From a virus: 27,820 bases of DNA. The position numbers and the translations under genes are program-made. Where the stretch lies: positions 1 to 27,820 of the IMG/VR virus record IMGVR_UViG_3300020477_000106; one strand, 5' to 3'. The notes beneath the pieces are model-generated. The model had not been told where the DNA came from. It saw only the letters and a program-made list of their open reading frames with translations, and ran no database searches. This document shows positions 6,976 to 13,040 of the stretch, in pieces; the first letter of the stretch is position 1; every line of letters starts with the position of its first letter.

Positions 6976-7184
6976 AACGGTAATGTGCTTGATTTAGGTA
7001 GAAAATTTAAATTTTCTGCCTCTCCTTTAATTTTTTCTTTTAATGATTTATTGATTAGGTTACCAACGGTGCCTGTGTCTATATTATTTTTTTCACAATA
7101 ATAAACTACAGCGTCAATATATGAGATTCTTTTTTCTTTGACAATTTCTTCAATTTTTAAAGCAAACTTCTTACTAGTCAACAT
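6972..7184 (-). CDS. 33: gp33-like late transcription coactivator
   Basis: ATG at 7184 with an AAGGA Shine-Dalgarno just downstream of the tmRNA gene gives 70 residues: MLTSKKFALKIEEIVKEKRI, SYIDAVVYYCEKNNID, GNLINKSLKEKIKGEAENLNFLPK. The YIDAVVYYCEKN and EKIKxEAxxLNFLPK blocks fit the short gp33 proteins of marine T4-like phages as I remember them. gp33 bridges host RNA polymerase and the gp45 sliding clamp to activate late promoters together with sigma gp55. Presence of TATAAATA-type promoters in the same window agrees with this. The T4 C-terminal clamp-binding hydrophobic/acidic tail is not obvious here (end: SSTLPL). Position next to ThyX, gp59 and gp32 parallels T4. A longer TTG-start reading would run back into the tmRNA and is not credible. 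Confidence 0.65.
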   Translation of the reverse strand: MLTSKKFALKIEEIVKEKRISYIDAVVYYCEKNNIDTGTVGNLINKSLKEKIKGEAENLNFLPKSSTLPL

Positions 7185-7198
7185 AATATCCTTTTTAT

Positions 7199-7432
7199 GT
7201 CCCGTTCCTGTTGCCAAGTCGGGACCACACTCCGTCTGCCTAAGCAGCCATACGATAACTTGCGTTGTCGTTTAAAAATGGCCTTTAAAGTAGCACCCTA
7301 CTATTTTACTCCAGTTAGTTTTAGTAGTAGTCGAATCTAACTCACCCCCTTACAGCACATCTAAATGTGTTCTAAATTGGTGGAGGTGCTGGGAATTGCA
7401 CCCAGGTCCTCACTAGTTATTATCTAACCTTC
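7199..7432 (-). ncRNA. ssrA: Circularly permuted (two-piece) tmRNA
   Basis: Transcribed leftward. The acceptor piece comes first (7432-7378): GGTTAG, then a T arm CTGGG-TGCAATT-CCCAG, then CACCTCC and an encoded ACCA end. A 28-nt spacer (7377-7350) with a CACAT-TTAG-ATGTG hairpin follows. The coding piece starts at 7349 with GGGGGTGA and the universal AGATTCGAC. The two pieces pair: GGGGGTG with CACCTCC gives a seven-pair acceptor stem including the G3-U70 wobble that specifies alanine; CUAACU (7318-7313) pairs with GGUUAG (7429-7424) as helix P2. The tag frame reads NDNASYRMAA then TAG (7240-7242), and the stop lies in the loop of a CTGC-TTAG-GCAG hairpin. The RNA ends with a hairpin GTCCCG...CGGGAC (7225-7199). 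Function: rescue of stalled ribosomes and tagging for proteolysis. Probably cut from an operon transcript, since no promoter is obvious. Exact ends are estimates. Confidence 0.88.
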
Positions 7433-7447
7433 AACATAAAATTCATT

Positions 7448-7705
7448 TTAAAATTTTCTAACTATATGTTTTCTTAATGCTCTTACTAACTCCTCAATCT
7501 TATCTACAATTGCAATAAGACTTGGGTCGGTAATATAGTTTGATTTTTCTTTTAACCTATCGTACTCTTTAATTGAGATTTGCACCATTGGAGAATAATC
7601 TCTATCGTGTTCGTTCTCAAATGTCGCTTGTTGAGCTTCATCTTGTTCGTCTAGGTCTTTAGGAAATAATTCTAGTTGTTCATTACCTAAAATTTCATCA
7701 CTCAT
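7448..7705 (-). CDS. Conserved hypothetical, 85 aa
   Basis: ATG at 7705 follows the upstream stop at once and has a strong SD (AAGGAGG) inside the preceding gene's last codons. The protein has an acidic N-terminal half (DLDEQDEAQQATFENEHDRD) and a C-terminal helix VDKIEELVRALRKHIVRKF that is amphipathic and basic at the end, with SPMVQISIKEYDRLKEKS between. It could be a small DNA- or protein-binding adaptor, but no family is recognised. It directly precedes the tmRNA acceptor piece, whose precursor probably shares its transcript. Confidence 0.7.
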   Translation of the reverse strand: MSDEILGNEQLELFPKDLDEQDEAQQATFENEHDRDYSPMVQISIKEYDRLKEKSNYITDPSLIAIVDKIEELVRALRKHIVRKF

Positions 7706-8068
7706 TTATTCCTCCTTAGGAATTACTATAGTATTAAATGTCAAAAACATAATACATTTTTCTTGTTGTTGAGGAGTTTCCATTGTCATTAATAATTGGT
7801 CGTTATTTCTATATAACATAATTAAAAAGACTGGATCTCCTTGTGGATTTGCCCCTACTCTCCCAATACTAGCTTGAGATGGAACAAAACCTTTCTGCTC
7901 TAGTAAATTCTCAACAAACGCATATTCTCCACAGACAGCAGGAAAATGTTGTGTGTACATTCCATACTGATATGGATTAAATCCTTGTGAATCCTCTGCC
8001 TTTACAGACAGCGATACAACGCTCAGCAATAATGCGAGCCAACAACCTTTTAAAAATTTTGAGAACAT
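7706..8068 (-). CDS. Secreted/periplasmic hypothetical with signal peptide
   Basis: A 120-residue protein with a clear Sec signal: basic MFSKFLKG, hydrophobic CWLALLLSVVSLSV and a cleavage site after KAE or VKA (residue ~24-25). The mature part contains FNPYQYGMYTQHFPAVCGEY and a second Cys late (QQEKCIMFLTF), so one disulphide is possible in the periplasm. The C-terminal LTFNTIVIP looks like beta strands. A late octamer lies 9 nt before the ATG, giving a predicted 3-nt leader. No family name can be given; the export signal suggests action on the host envelope. Confidence 0.75.
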   Translation of the reverse strand: MFSKFLKGCWLALLLSVVSLSVKAEDSQGFNPYQYGMYTQHFPAVCGEYAFVENLLEQKGFVPSQASIGRVGANPQGDPVFLIMLYRNNDQLLMTMETPQQQEKCIMFLTFNTIVIPKEE

Positions 8069-8076
8069 TACTCATA

Positions 8077-8084
8077 TATTTATT
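8077..8084 (-). promoter_or_regulatory. T4-type late promoter (AATAAATA) before the secreted protein
   Basis: AATAAATA on the minus strand overlaps the stop codon of the exonuclease gene; predicted start 8071, three bases before the ATG at 8068. Confidence 0.5.
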
Positions 8085-8796
8085 CTGGTTGTGTTAATTT
8101 TTCCTTATGCGTATTAAAAAAATCAGCTGCGTGTTTATAGAATAGCTCTTGGTGTTCTTTCATCTTTGCTTCTTCGTGTATCCACTCTTGTACATAGCCA
8201 TCTTCACAAGCAGCCAAGACTATAGTTTGTTCAATTTTCTTATCTGGATAAAGTTCTTCAAACATTTTTGCGTAAGCAGCAGTTTGTAAGAAGTTACCAT
8301 AATTGTATTCTCTATCTCTTTGCTTTGTTGATGACTTAATATCTATCACCGATAATTTACCTTTGTATTCAGCAATACAATCTACTTGTCCTGCAACACC
8401 TATTTCTTTTGAACATAGATATTCCTCAACACAATGTATATTGTCTATTCTTGCTAAGTAAGGTTTAATCAATCTGAATAATCCTAATGGTGTTACCTTG
8501 GTAATACCAATAGATTTATCGTCCTGATTTTTTAAATGATTTTCTACCAATGTATGTAGAGTTTTACCACGACTTGTAGCAGACCGAGATATGTAATTGG
8601 CCATTTGGTCGCCAACAGCATCCCTCCACTCCTGTATCTTCGCAGCTCGTTCTGGTATTTGTCCTAAAATAGATGTAACCGAAGGCATATTAATACCATC
8701 AATAGTATAATATCTTATACCATCTTGGTTTTTACCTTTTACACCTAAACCTTTAGGTAATACCGTTTCGTCAAGTTTTACATAATTAAATGCCAT
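8080..8796 (-). CDS. PD-(D/E)XK exonuclease (RecB/MGME1-like)
   Basis: A 238-residue protein with the motifs of the RecB-type PD-(D/E)XK nucleases related to mitochondrial MGME1: RGKTLHTLVE near residues 76-85 (His81 and Glu85), GVAGQVDCIAEYKGKLSVIDIKSS at residues 134-156 (Asp139, then Asp152-x-Lys154), and the helical motif NFLQTAAYAKMF with Gln171. Such enzymes digest single-stranded ends in replication, recombination or host DNA breakdown; free-standing copies are common in marine T4-like phages. The N-terminus PSVTSILGQIPE is typical of the family. ATG at 8796 has an SD (TTAGGAG) and a perfect sigma-70 promoter 30-57 nt upstream, so it is probably an early gene and first in its transcript. 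Confidence 0.87.
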   Translation of the reverse strand: MAFNYVKLDETVLPKGLGVKGKNQDGIRYYTIDGINMPSVTSILGQIPERAAKIQEWRDAVGDQMANYISRSATSRGKTLHTLVENHLKNQDDKSIGITKVTPLGLFRLIKPYLARIDNIHCVEEYLCSKEIGVAGQVDCIAEYKGKLSVIDIKSSTKQRDREYNYGNFLQTAAYAKMFEELYPDKKIEQTIVLAACEDGYVQEWIHEEAKMKEHQELFYKHAADFFNTHKEKLTQPE

Positions 8797-8825
8797 TATA
8801 TTCTCCTAAATTTAATCATACTATA

Positions 8826-8853
8826 ATTATATCACAAATCACTAATATGTCAA
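8826..8853 (-). promoter_or_regulatory. Sigma-70 promoter (TTGACA-16-TATAAT) for the exonuclease operon
   Basis: Minus strand -35 TTGACA at 8848-8853 and -10 TATAAT at 8826-8831, 16-nt spacer, with a leader of about 23 nt to the ATG at 8796. It lies in the 61-nt gap between two genes, as a real promoter should. Confidence 0.85.
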
Positions 8854-8857
8854 TGAC

Positions 8858-9379
8858 CTATACTCCTTTTTGAGAGTATTGATCCATAATTTCACTAGGA
8901 CTAGGTTCCCAATCTGCTGTATGTGTCTTTTCATACACCGTTTTGCCACCTGGACCCCTAAATGCTCTTAAATATTCTTTTCTATTATTTGTATTCTTAT
9001 ATGAACAATGGACCCATCCACTATTCGCTTCCTCTGGATTATGATACTCCAATATCAATTGGTCAAAATCCAAATGTTTATAAATGTAATCTGCCAATTG
9101 TTTGTTTGGCACTCCTGTAATTTCAAAGTCAGCCGCTTCCCCTTTGGCGTGCTGTGAATTAACACTTGAGCCAATTGCAACGCATAATTCTGGTGACCTA
9201 AATCCAGATGATACAGATACAACTTGTTTAAAATGGTCCCTAACAGGCTGTAATACCATTTCACACAAATTCTGCAACTTATCAATCTGGTCCTCATTAG
9301 GATTATTTGCAATCCCTTTTCGGTCAGCAGTTTGGCTTCTAGTCAGCTCTTTTAGACTAAAATTTTTGCTTAATTTCAT
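8858..9379 (-). CDS. Zinc peptidase M15A family, putative endolysin
   Basis: A 173-residue protein covering the whole M15A peptidase domain: MKLSKNFSLKELTRSQTA, then VSVSSGFRSPEL (Arg61), SQHAKGEAADFE (His77 and Asp84) and GWVHCSY (His124). These three are the zinc ligands of D-Ala-D-Ala carboxypeptidase/L,D-endopeptidase-type enzymes that cleave peptidoglycan cross-links. There is no signal peptide, so release would need a holin or it could be a virion-borne enzyme; the protein lacks a cell-wall-binding domain. The C-terminal region RAFRGPGGKTVYEK plus ~20 residues is additional. The start overlaps the 58-aa gene upstream by 23 nt. Together with the Bax-like glucosaminidase at 13037 the phage has two different wall-degrading activities in this window. 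Confidence 0.88.
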   Translation of the reverse strand: MKLSKNFSLKELTRSQTADRKGIANNPNEDQIDKLQNLCEMVLQPVRDHFKQVVSVSSGFRSPELCVAIGSSVNSQHAKGEAADFEITGVPNKQLADYIYKHLDFDQLILEYHNPEEANSGWVHCSYKNTNNRKEYLRAFRGPGGKTVYEKTHTADWEPSPSEIMDQYSQKGV

Positions 9380-9533
9380 TTATTTTATCCTTTGTTCTTA
9401 ATTTCATTTTTTTAAGGTCCTTTAAGTTAACCCAACTTGTCATTGACCTATCGTTTCTTCTTGTTTCAGTTAGTTCTTTAGTTTTTACATCCATACGCTT
9501 GTGCTCTTTAATCATCTTCTTTAGAAGATTCAT
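9357..9533 (-). CDS. Small DUF465/YdcH-like coiled protein, 58 aa
   Basis: ATG at 9533 with SD AAGGGGG six bases upstream, ending in TAG at 9357, 23 nt inside the endolysin gene. The product is strongly charged and helical: MNLLKKMIKEHKRMDVKTKE, then RRNDRSMTSWVNLKDLKKMK, LRTKDKINEI. The HKRMDVKTKEL and LKDLKKMKLRTKDKI segments recall the DUF465 (YdcH) pattern of an N-terminal H-x-x-h-D helix and a C-terminal LKKxKLxLKDxI helix. The function of DUF465 proteins is not settled. It is translationally coupled to the endolysin and may aid its regulation, which is speculation. Confidence 0.65.
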   Translation of the reverse strand: MNLLKKMIKEHKRMDVKTKELTETRRNDRSMTSWVNLKDLKKMKLRTKDKINEIKQKF

Positions 9534-9536
9534 AAA

Positions 9537-9944
9537 TTACCCCCTTGTAAGTTTAAGTATTTTCTCAATCTGGCTTCTTATAATTGGTCCACGATTTGGC
9601 CAATGTATATATGGTTCATCCGATTTTGATAAATTGTATAATAGTGGTAGGACAATTTTCTCAACATCTTTAAATCTAGTCTTAACATCAGCACTTGCAA
9701 TTTCTTTATTAACAGAATCTTTCTCTGCTACAATTTGCATTACCTCGTTCATCATAGATTTAATTGTTGATACATCGGACTTAACTTTTGATAATTCTAT
9801 ATTTGTTCCTTCAAACTTTGATTCAATTACTGCTTTATCAACTCCTGGTTTTGGATCTGCAGGTTTATGTGATACCGGAGTAAAACCATAATCTATATTC
9901 ATATCAAATTCTCTCATAAAATCTGGTATACCTTTATCTGCCAT
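9537..9944 (-). CDS. Conserved hypothetical of marine T4-like phages, 135 aa
   Basis: Starts at the ATG at 9944 (MADKGIPDFMREFDMNIDYG), chosen because AAGGAG lies at the right distance; the frame extends 14 codons further up without an SD. The middle (VKSDVSTIKSMMNEVMQIVAEKD) is a predicted coiled coil and the C-terminus YIHWPNRGPIIRSQIEKILK ends LTRG, a pattern I recall from small conserved proteins of cyanophages and pelagiphages. No enzyme motif. Overlaps nothing; 2 nt from the lipoprotein gene upstream. Confidence 0.7.
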   Translation of the reverse strand: MADKGIPDFMREFDMNIDYGFTPVSHKPADPKPGVDKAVIESKFEGTNIELSKVKSDVSTIKSMMNEVMQIVAEKDSVNKEIASADVKTRFKDVEKIVLPLLYNLSKSDEPYIHWPNRGPIIRSQIEKILKLTRG

Positions 9945-9946
9945 AA

Positions 9947-10255
9947 CTATCTCCTTTTCCCTAATTCTGTTTCTACATATTCCCAACCAAACATTCCTTC
10001 TTTGTATATAGTTTGTATTGGAATATGATTTTCTACTTTCTTATATGTAACCAACGCTGGTGTAACCAAATGGTTATAAGCGTGCTTCTTTATAGATTTT
10101 TCTGTACTGATAATTGTTACCATATCAGCCCCAGCATAAACTTTGGCGTAGATATTATTACTCGCAACCAAGCTACTCGTACTAGTAACCATTGCGAATT
10201 GTGAACACGCCGGAAGTGTAATCAATAGTGATAATATTAATATTATTTTTCTCAT
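9947..10255 (-). CDS. Small lipoprotein
   Basis: From ATG at 10255 (MRKIILILSLLITLPACSQF) it encodes 102 residues with a lipobox LPAC, so Cys17 becomes the lipidated N-terminus of the mature protein. The mature part has SSLVASNNIYAKVYAGADMV and VTYKKVENHIPIQTIYKEGM, and ends in a basic GKRR. SD GGAGG lies 7 nt upstream, and the ATG overlaps the upstream stop as TAATG. The SD can base-pair with an ACCTCC inside the upstream reading frame, suggesting coupled translation. An outer-membrane or periplasmic role is likely; its function is unknown. Confidence 0.75.
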   Translation of the reverse strand: MRKIILILSLLITLPACSQFAMVTSTSSLVASNNIYAKVYAGADMVTIISTEKSIKKHAYNHLVTPALVTYKKVENHIPIQTIYKEGMFGWEYVETELGKRR

Positions 10256-10428
10256 TATTGGACCTCCGCTGTTGACGAGCAGGCCATTCTGTAATTGGAG
10301 GTTACGGTGTATGACCTGCCCCAATTATTAATGCTATAGGAGTGGATTGACTTACTTTGCGCCGGTTTACGACCTTTGGGTTTCAGTTGCTCACTCATAA
10401 CATTAACTATATTATTTATTTTCTGCAT
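10255..10428 (-). CDS. Small protein, 57 aa (start 10428 or 10398)
   Basis: An ATG at 10428 opens 57 codons ending in the TAA that overlaps the lipoprotein start (TAATG). The product reads MQKINNIVNVMSEQLKPKGR, then KPAQSKSIHSYSINNWGRSY, then TVTSNYRMACSSTAEVQ; it is basic in the middle. A late octamer at 10413 would start the mRNA at 10407, so the second ATG (10398, MSEQLKPKGRK) is the natural start on the late transcript with a 9-nt leader. No family recognised. Base composition is richer in GC than its neighbours, with several self-complementary stretches. Confidence 0.55.
   Translation of the reverse strand: MQKINNIVNVMSEQLKPKGRKPAQSKSIHSYSINNWGRSYTVTSNYRMACSSTAEVQ
10413..10420 (-). promoter_or_regulatory. 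T4-type late promoter (AATAAATA)
   Basis: Minus-strand AATAAATA just inside the first codons of the 57-aa frame; predicted start at 10407, nine bases before an in-frame ATG at 10398. Confidence 0.4.
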
Positions 10429-10433
10429 AATCT

Positions 10434-10760
10434 CTACTTTGCAAATTTCTTTGCCTTTTCTGCTTGTATTTTTCTATGTTTATTAATAACTCTTTCAGTT
10501 CTTACTTCTTTTATACTTCTTTTACCGTGTTCTTTGGCTAATGCACTTTTAGGATGTGCTTCTGCTATTCTACTTAAATTCTCTTTCCATCCTTGGTCTT
10601 GTCTATAACTCATTCCTGACACACCAGCAACAATATTCAATTTTGTTATTGCTTGCTTTATGTGTGTATTATTTTTAAGATATTCTTCCTTATCAGATAT
10701 GGTCATCATCTCCGACCATTCTTTACCAGTTTTGGTATTTTCAAACGAGTATAGTGGCAT
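10434..10760 (-). CDS. Conserved phage protein with FmdB-like N-terminus lacking cysteines
   Basis: A 108-residue protein. MPLYSFENTKTGKEWSEMMT parallels the start of FmdB-type zinc-ribbon proteins (MPxYxFxCxxCG) but has no Cys, and is followed by a conserved block NIVAGVSGMSYRQDQGWKEN LSRIAEAHPKSALA and a very basic helical tail (RTERVINKHRKIQAEKAKKFAK). I recall this combination from many marine T4-like phages. Function unknown; the basic tail could bind nucleic acid. ATG overlaps the upstream stop as TAATG. Confidence 0.75.
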   Translation of the reverse strand: MPLYSFENTKTGKEWSEMMTISDKEEYLKNNTHIKQAITKLNIVAGVSGMSYRQDQGWKENLSRIAEAHPKSALAKEHGKRSIKEVRTERVINKHRKIQAEKAKKFAK

Positions 10761-10957
10761 TATTCTTTAATATTTTTTAATGAAACCAATTTGCCTTTTG
10801 TACTAGACAATTTCTCTAACTCTTTTTCAACCGTACCAGTATAATTTATATGGTCTGGAACAGCTTGAGTTGGACTTTTTAAAAAAGTCTTAATATTTGT
10901 TTCAATAGCTTCAACTTCGCCTTCTAATTTTTTTATTACTGCGTCTTTTACTGACAT
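10760..10957 (-). CDS. Small coiled-coil protein, 65 aa
   Basis: MSVKDAVIKKLEGEVEAIET at the start and VEKELEKLSSTKGKLVSLKN near the end form two predicted helices around a Pro-containing link (SPTQAVPDHINYTGT). A GGAGGAG Shine-Dalgarno 11 nt before the ATG at 10957 supports the start. Coupled to the FmdB-like gene by TAATG. No enzymatic motif; perhaps a subunit or chaperone. Confidence 0.7.
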   Translation of the reverse strand: MSVKDAVIKKLEGEVEAIETNIKTFLKSPTQAVPDHINYTGTVEKELEKLSSTKGKLVSLKNIKE

Positions 10958-10960
10958 CTT

Positions 10961-11518
10961 CTATTTATCTCCTCCTAATTTAATATTTTCACTTTGTTGC
11001 AAACCGTTCTCAAACCATACTGGTGTTTTAGCAGGGCTTTTCCAGGTTGCAAAACTTCTTTTTTTCATTATATAATATTTTCTATATGACTCAACAACAT
11101 TTCCAGGAATTTTACATTCATCTGGCATACAAGTTGGTGGTTCAGTACCTATTTTATTTACAGGTGCTTTCATTGGAGGGTTATGTAATAAGTCCTTCAA
11201 TTTAGCAAAAGATAAATGGTTTTTATCTTTTTTATATCTTAATTTATATTCTTCATTTAAAGCACAAAAATACAAATATAACCATCTGTAATTATAAGCA
11301 CTTTCACGCACCCATTTTGCTGATGGATGATTTATATGTGTTGCCTTGTACATTGTTTTTTCTTCTAATAAAGAGTTCATCTGTAAATCTCTACCATCTA
11401 AAACTCTATGTGCTGTTGACAACAATTGAGCAGTTTCTAATATCATTTTTACGCAATGTTTATCACACGCATATTGAGCTGCTATTTCGGGGTTTTTGTC
11501 TAAATAAAAAATATTCAT
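10961..11518 (-). CDS. Conserved phage protein, MNIFYLDxxPxxAA family
   Basis: A 185-residue protein. Its start MNIFYLDKNPEIAAQYACDK, then HCVKMILETAQLLSTAHRVL DG, and later ATHINHPSAKWVRESAYNYRWLY, PPTCMPDECK and YRKYYIMKK, is a recurrent signature in T4-like phages of many hosts. Conserved Cys/His/Asp in the first 30 residues (CDKHCVKM) suggest a metal or active site, but the activity is not known to me; some relatives are labelled as DNA-repair-like without proof. A sigma-70 promoter (11531-11559) ends about 6 nt before the ATG, so it is probably an early gene with a very short leader. Confidence 0.75.
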   Translation of the reverse strand: MNIFYLDKNPEIAAQYACDKHCVKMILETAQLLSTAHRVLDGRDLQMNSLLEEKTMYKATHINHPSAKWVRESAYNYRWLYLYFCALNEEYKLRYKKDKNHLSFAKLKDLLHNPPMKAPVNKIGTEPPTCMPDECKIPGNVVESYRKYYIMKKRSFATWKSPAKTPVWFENGLQQSENIKLGGDK

Positions 11519-11530
11519 AATGTACTCTCC

Positions 11531-11559
11531 ATTATATCAAGTTTTTAACCTTGAGTCAA
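11531..11559 (-). promoter_or_regulatory. Sigma-70 promoter (TTGACT-17-TATAAT)
   Basis: Minus strand -35 TTGACT at 11554-11559, -10 TATAAT at 11531-11536, 17-nt spacer, in a 50-nt intergenic gap. The predicted start leaves only about six bases before the ATG at 11518, with the GGAG motif upstream of the start point. Confidence 0.82.
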
Positions 11560-11568
11560 GCGTCAAAT

Positions 11569-12537
11569 TTATTGTTCTTCCTTCACCTTTTTGTCATTCC
11601 AATCCACTATTTGATTCAATTTTAAACGAATCTCATCTGGATCCAATTCTGATAATTCTTTAGCACCTAATTTTTCTACAAAGGTTTTGTAATCTTTTTC
11701 CTGTGCTTTTAATCTTCTTAATCTAATACCTTGTCTTTCAATTTTATCTTCTAAAGTTTGTTTTTCATTTTCTTTAGATAAATTTTTGTGCATTGCCCTT
11801 TGTTTAAATGAAATATTAGCAGCAATTAACAACAATACTGCCAATGGGTCAAATACAAAAATTAAAACTATAATTATAATTCTTACTGCTTTATCAAAAT
11901 GGTCCTCAGCCTTATCTCCATATATTAATTCTGCAACATATTTAAGTGGACCTACATCTGCCTCAATTTTTAATTGTTCAATTTCTAAATTACTTTTTTG
12001 TACTGAAAGTTCAGCAATAGTATTCATTGCAATTTTTATTTCATTATTTAATAATTCTCTTTCTTTTTTCTGTTTTTTTCTTTCTGAAAGGCCTTTACTA
12101 ACTCTTTCATTTTCAATATAAACTTCCATTACACGGTCTAATTGATCCAATACAGACTCGTTTCTATCTATAATTATTTGTTGTTGGTCTATTTGTTTAT
12201 CTATTAGAGCAACTTGTACTGCATTATTTCCCGATGGTCTAACTTGGTCTAGGTGTGCTTTAGATAAAAATCCAAAGATACCCATACTGGTTACAAATAC
12301 TAATACTATAACCGATGAAGTTAAGTACCATTTAATTGACCTGGGGAGTAAATTACTATTCCAATTCCGATATAACCAAGAAGCGGCAATTAATTTACCT
12401 ACTTCTAATACAGAACCCATAGCAATAATGGCCACCTTTGCTCCTGCAAATAGTGTTGCCAAACCTATAATAGAATAACCTGCGGCTATTACTGATATAG
12501 ATATTGCTGATAGTAATGTTATAATTGCTAAAAACAT
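11569..12537 (-). CDS. Membrane protein with long coiled-coil domain
   Basis: A 322-residue protein with four predicted membrane segments: residues ~1-30 and ~31-56 (two adjacent hydrophobic stretches with small residues), ~70-91 (YLTSSVIVLVFVTSMGIFGF), and ~217-243 (VRIIIIVLIFVFDPLAVLLL). Between segments 3 and 4 is a ~110-residue charged coiled coil (QIDQQQIIIDRNESVLDQLD ... ERKKQKKERELLNNEIK), and a second helical region follows segment 4 (EKQTLEDKIERQGIRLRRLK). Architecture is that of an envelope-spanning scaffold. I recall similar proteins in marine T4-like phages without known function; roles in lysis timing or superinfection exclusion are possible. The late octamer at 12543 puts its transcript start exactly at the ATG. 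Confidence 0.75.
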   Translation of the reverse strand: MFLAIITLLSAISISVIAAGYSIIGLATLFAGAKVAIIAMGSVLEVGKLIAASWLYRNWNSNLLPRSIKWYLTSSVIVLVFVTSMGIFGFLSKAHLDQVRPSGNNAVQVALIDKQIDQQQIIIDRNESVLDQLDRVMEVYIENERVSKGLSERKKQKKERELLNNEIKIAMNTIAELSVQKSNLEIEQLKIEADVGPLKYVAELIYGDKAEDHFDKAVRIIIIVLIFVFDPLAVLLLIAANISFKQRAMHKNLSKENEKQTLEDKIERQGIRLRRLKAQEKDYKTFVEKLGAKELSELDPDEIRLKLNQIVDWNDKKVKEEQ

Positions 12538-12542
12538 ATTAT

Positions 12543-12550
12543 TATTTATT
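12543..12550 (-). promoter_or_regulatory. T4-type late promoter (AATAAATA), start point at the ATG
   Basis: AATAAATA on the minus strand in the 14-nt gap before the coiled-coil membrane gene; five bases separate it from the ATG at 12537. Confidence 0.5.
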
Positions 12551-12551
12551 C

Positions 12552-12791
12552 TTAATGTAAGGTCTTATCTTCATAAGGTTCAATTTTATCCATAGACTCT
12601 TTGATACTTTCCATCATTTCATCATAGCCTTGTGGATCTAAAACCGTTTTATACAGCCTTAATGCAATCGCAATCATAGTGGCTGCTATAATTTGCCATT
12701 CAAATTTAAACCCTTGCTCAATCATAAACCGAAACATTTTTTGATAACAATTATCTAATTGACTATCTTTGTTTCCATTTTTTTCGCTCAT
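12552..12791 (-). CDS. Small membrane protein, 79 aa
   Basis: Starts at the ATG at 12791 (MSEKNGNKDSQLDNCYQKMF), one base after the preceding stop. One predicted membrane segment, FEWQIIAATMIAIALRLYKT (~residues 30-49), with an acidic C-terminus (MMESIKESMDKIEPYEDKTL). Size and the single helix with charged ends would allow a pinholin/antiholin-type role in the cassette that ends with the glucosaminidase, but the sequence alone does not show this. Confidence 0.7.
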   Translation of the reverse strand: MSEKNGNKDSQLDNCYQKMFRFMIEQGFKFEWQIIAATMIAIALRLYKTVLDPQGYDEMMESIKESMDKIEPYEDKTLH

Positions 12792-12792
12792 A

Positions 12793-12960
12793 TTATTTCT
12801 TTCTATCAAATAAGTCCCATAATGATTTTTGTACGGAAGATAAATCTTCGTATTTTACTTCCTTCTTTTCCTTACTACCAAAATATAAAGCAACACCAAA
12901 ACCTATTATGGTTAATATAATGCCTAAACTTCCTAATATTAGTCCGTGTACTAAATCCAT
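12793..12960 (-). CDS. Small membrane protein, 55 aa
   Basis: ATG at 12960 with a good SD (AAGGAG), stop TAA at 12793. Product: MDLVHGLILGSLGIILTIIG, then FGVALYFGSKEKKEVKYEDL and SSVQKSLWDLFDRKK. A single N-terminal membrane helix (residues ~5-28) is followed by a charged cytoplasmic tail (positive-inside). The start overlaps the 26-aa gene's stop as TAATG and the stop is one base from the next ATG, so it is a coupled operon member missed by a length cut-off. Confidence 0.75.
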   Translation of the reverse strand: MDLVHGLILGSLGIILTIIGFGVALYFGSKEKKEVKYEDLSSVQKSLWDLFDRKK

Positions 12961-13040
12961 TATTTCTCCTTATTCCACATCACCAACATCCCTACTACTA
13001 AAAGATATATCAATAGGATGTATATTATTGATAATATCAT
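12960..13040 (-). CDS. 26-aa membrane peptide locked between two genes
   Basis: ATG at 13040 overlaps the glucosaminidase stop (ATGA) and its TAA overlaps the start of the 55-aa membrane protein (TAATG). The product is almost all hydrophobic: MILSIIYILLIYLLVVGMLV then MWNKEK. Perfect coupling on both sides, plus a membrane helix with a short basic tail, argue that it is a real single-pass peptide rather than a gap in the annotation. Possible holin-like or regulatory membrane peptide. Confidence 0.6.
   Translation of the reverse strand: MILSIIYILLIYLLVVGMLVMWNKEK

Noticed and set aside
7185-7217. TTG-started N-terminal extension of the gp33-like gene
   Set aside because: The extension would be read from the last hairpin of the tmRNA; an ATG with a good Shine-Dalgarno lies right after it.
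7378-7432. Ordinary tRNA gene on the minus strand
   Set aside because: There is a T arm and CCA end but no anticodon arm or 5' acceptor strand upstream; the partner strand lies downstream, as in permuted tmRNA.
10962-10969. GATAAATA as a late promoter before the 65-aa gene
   Set aside because: It falls between a strong Shine-Dalgarno and the ATG, so starting there would remove the ribosome site; better explained as coding and spacer sequence.
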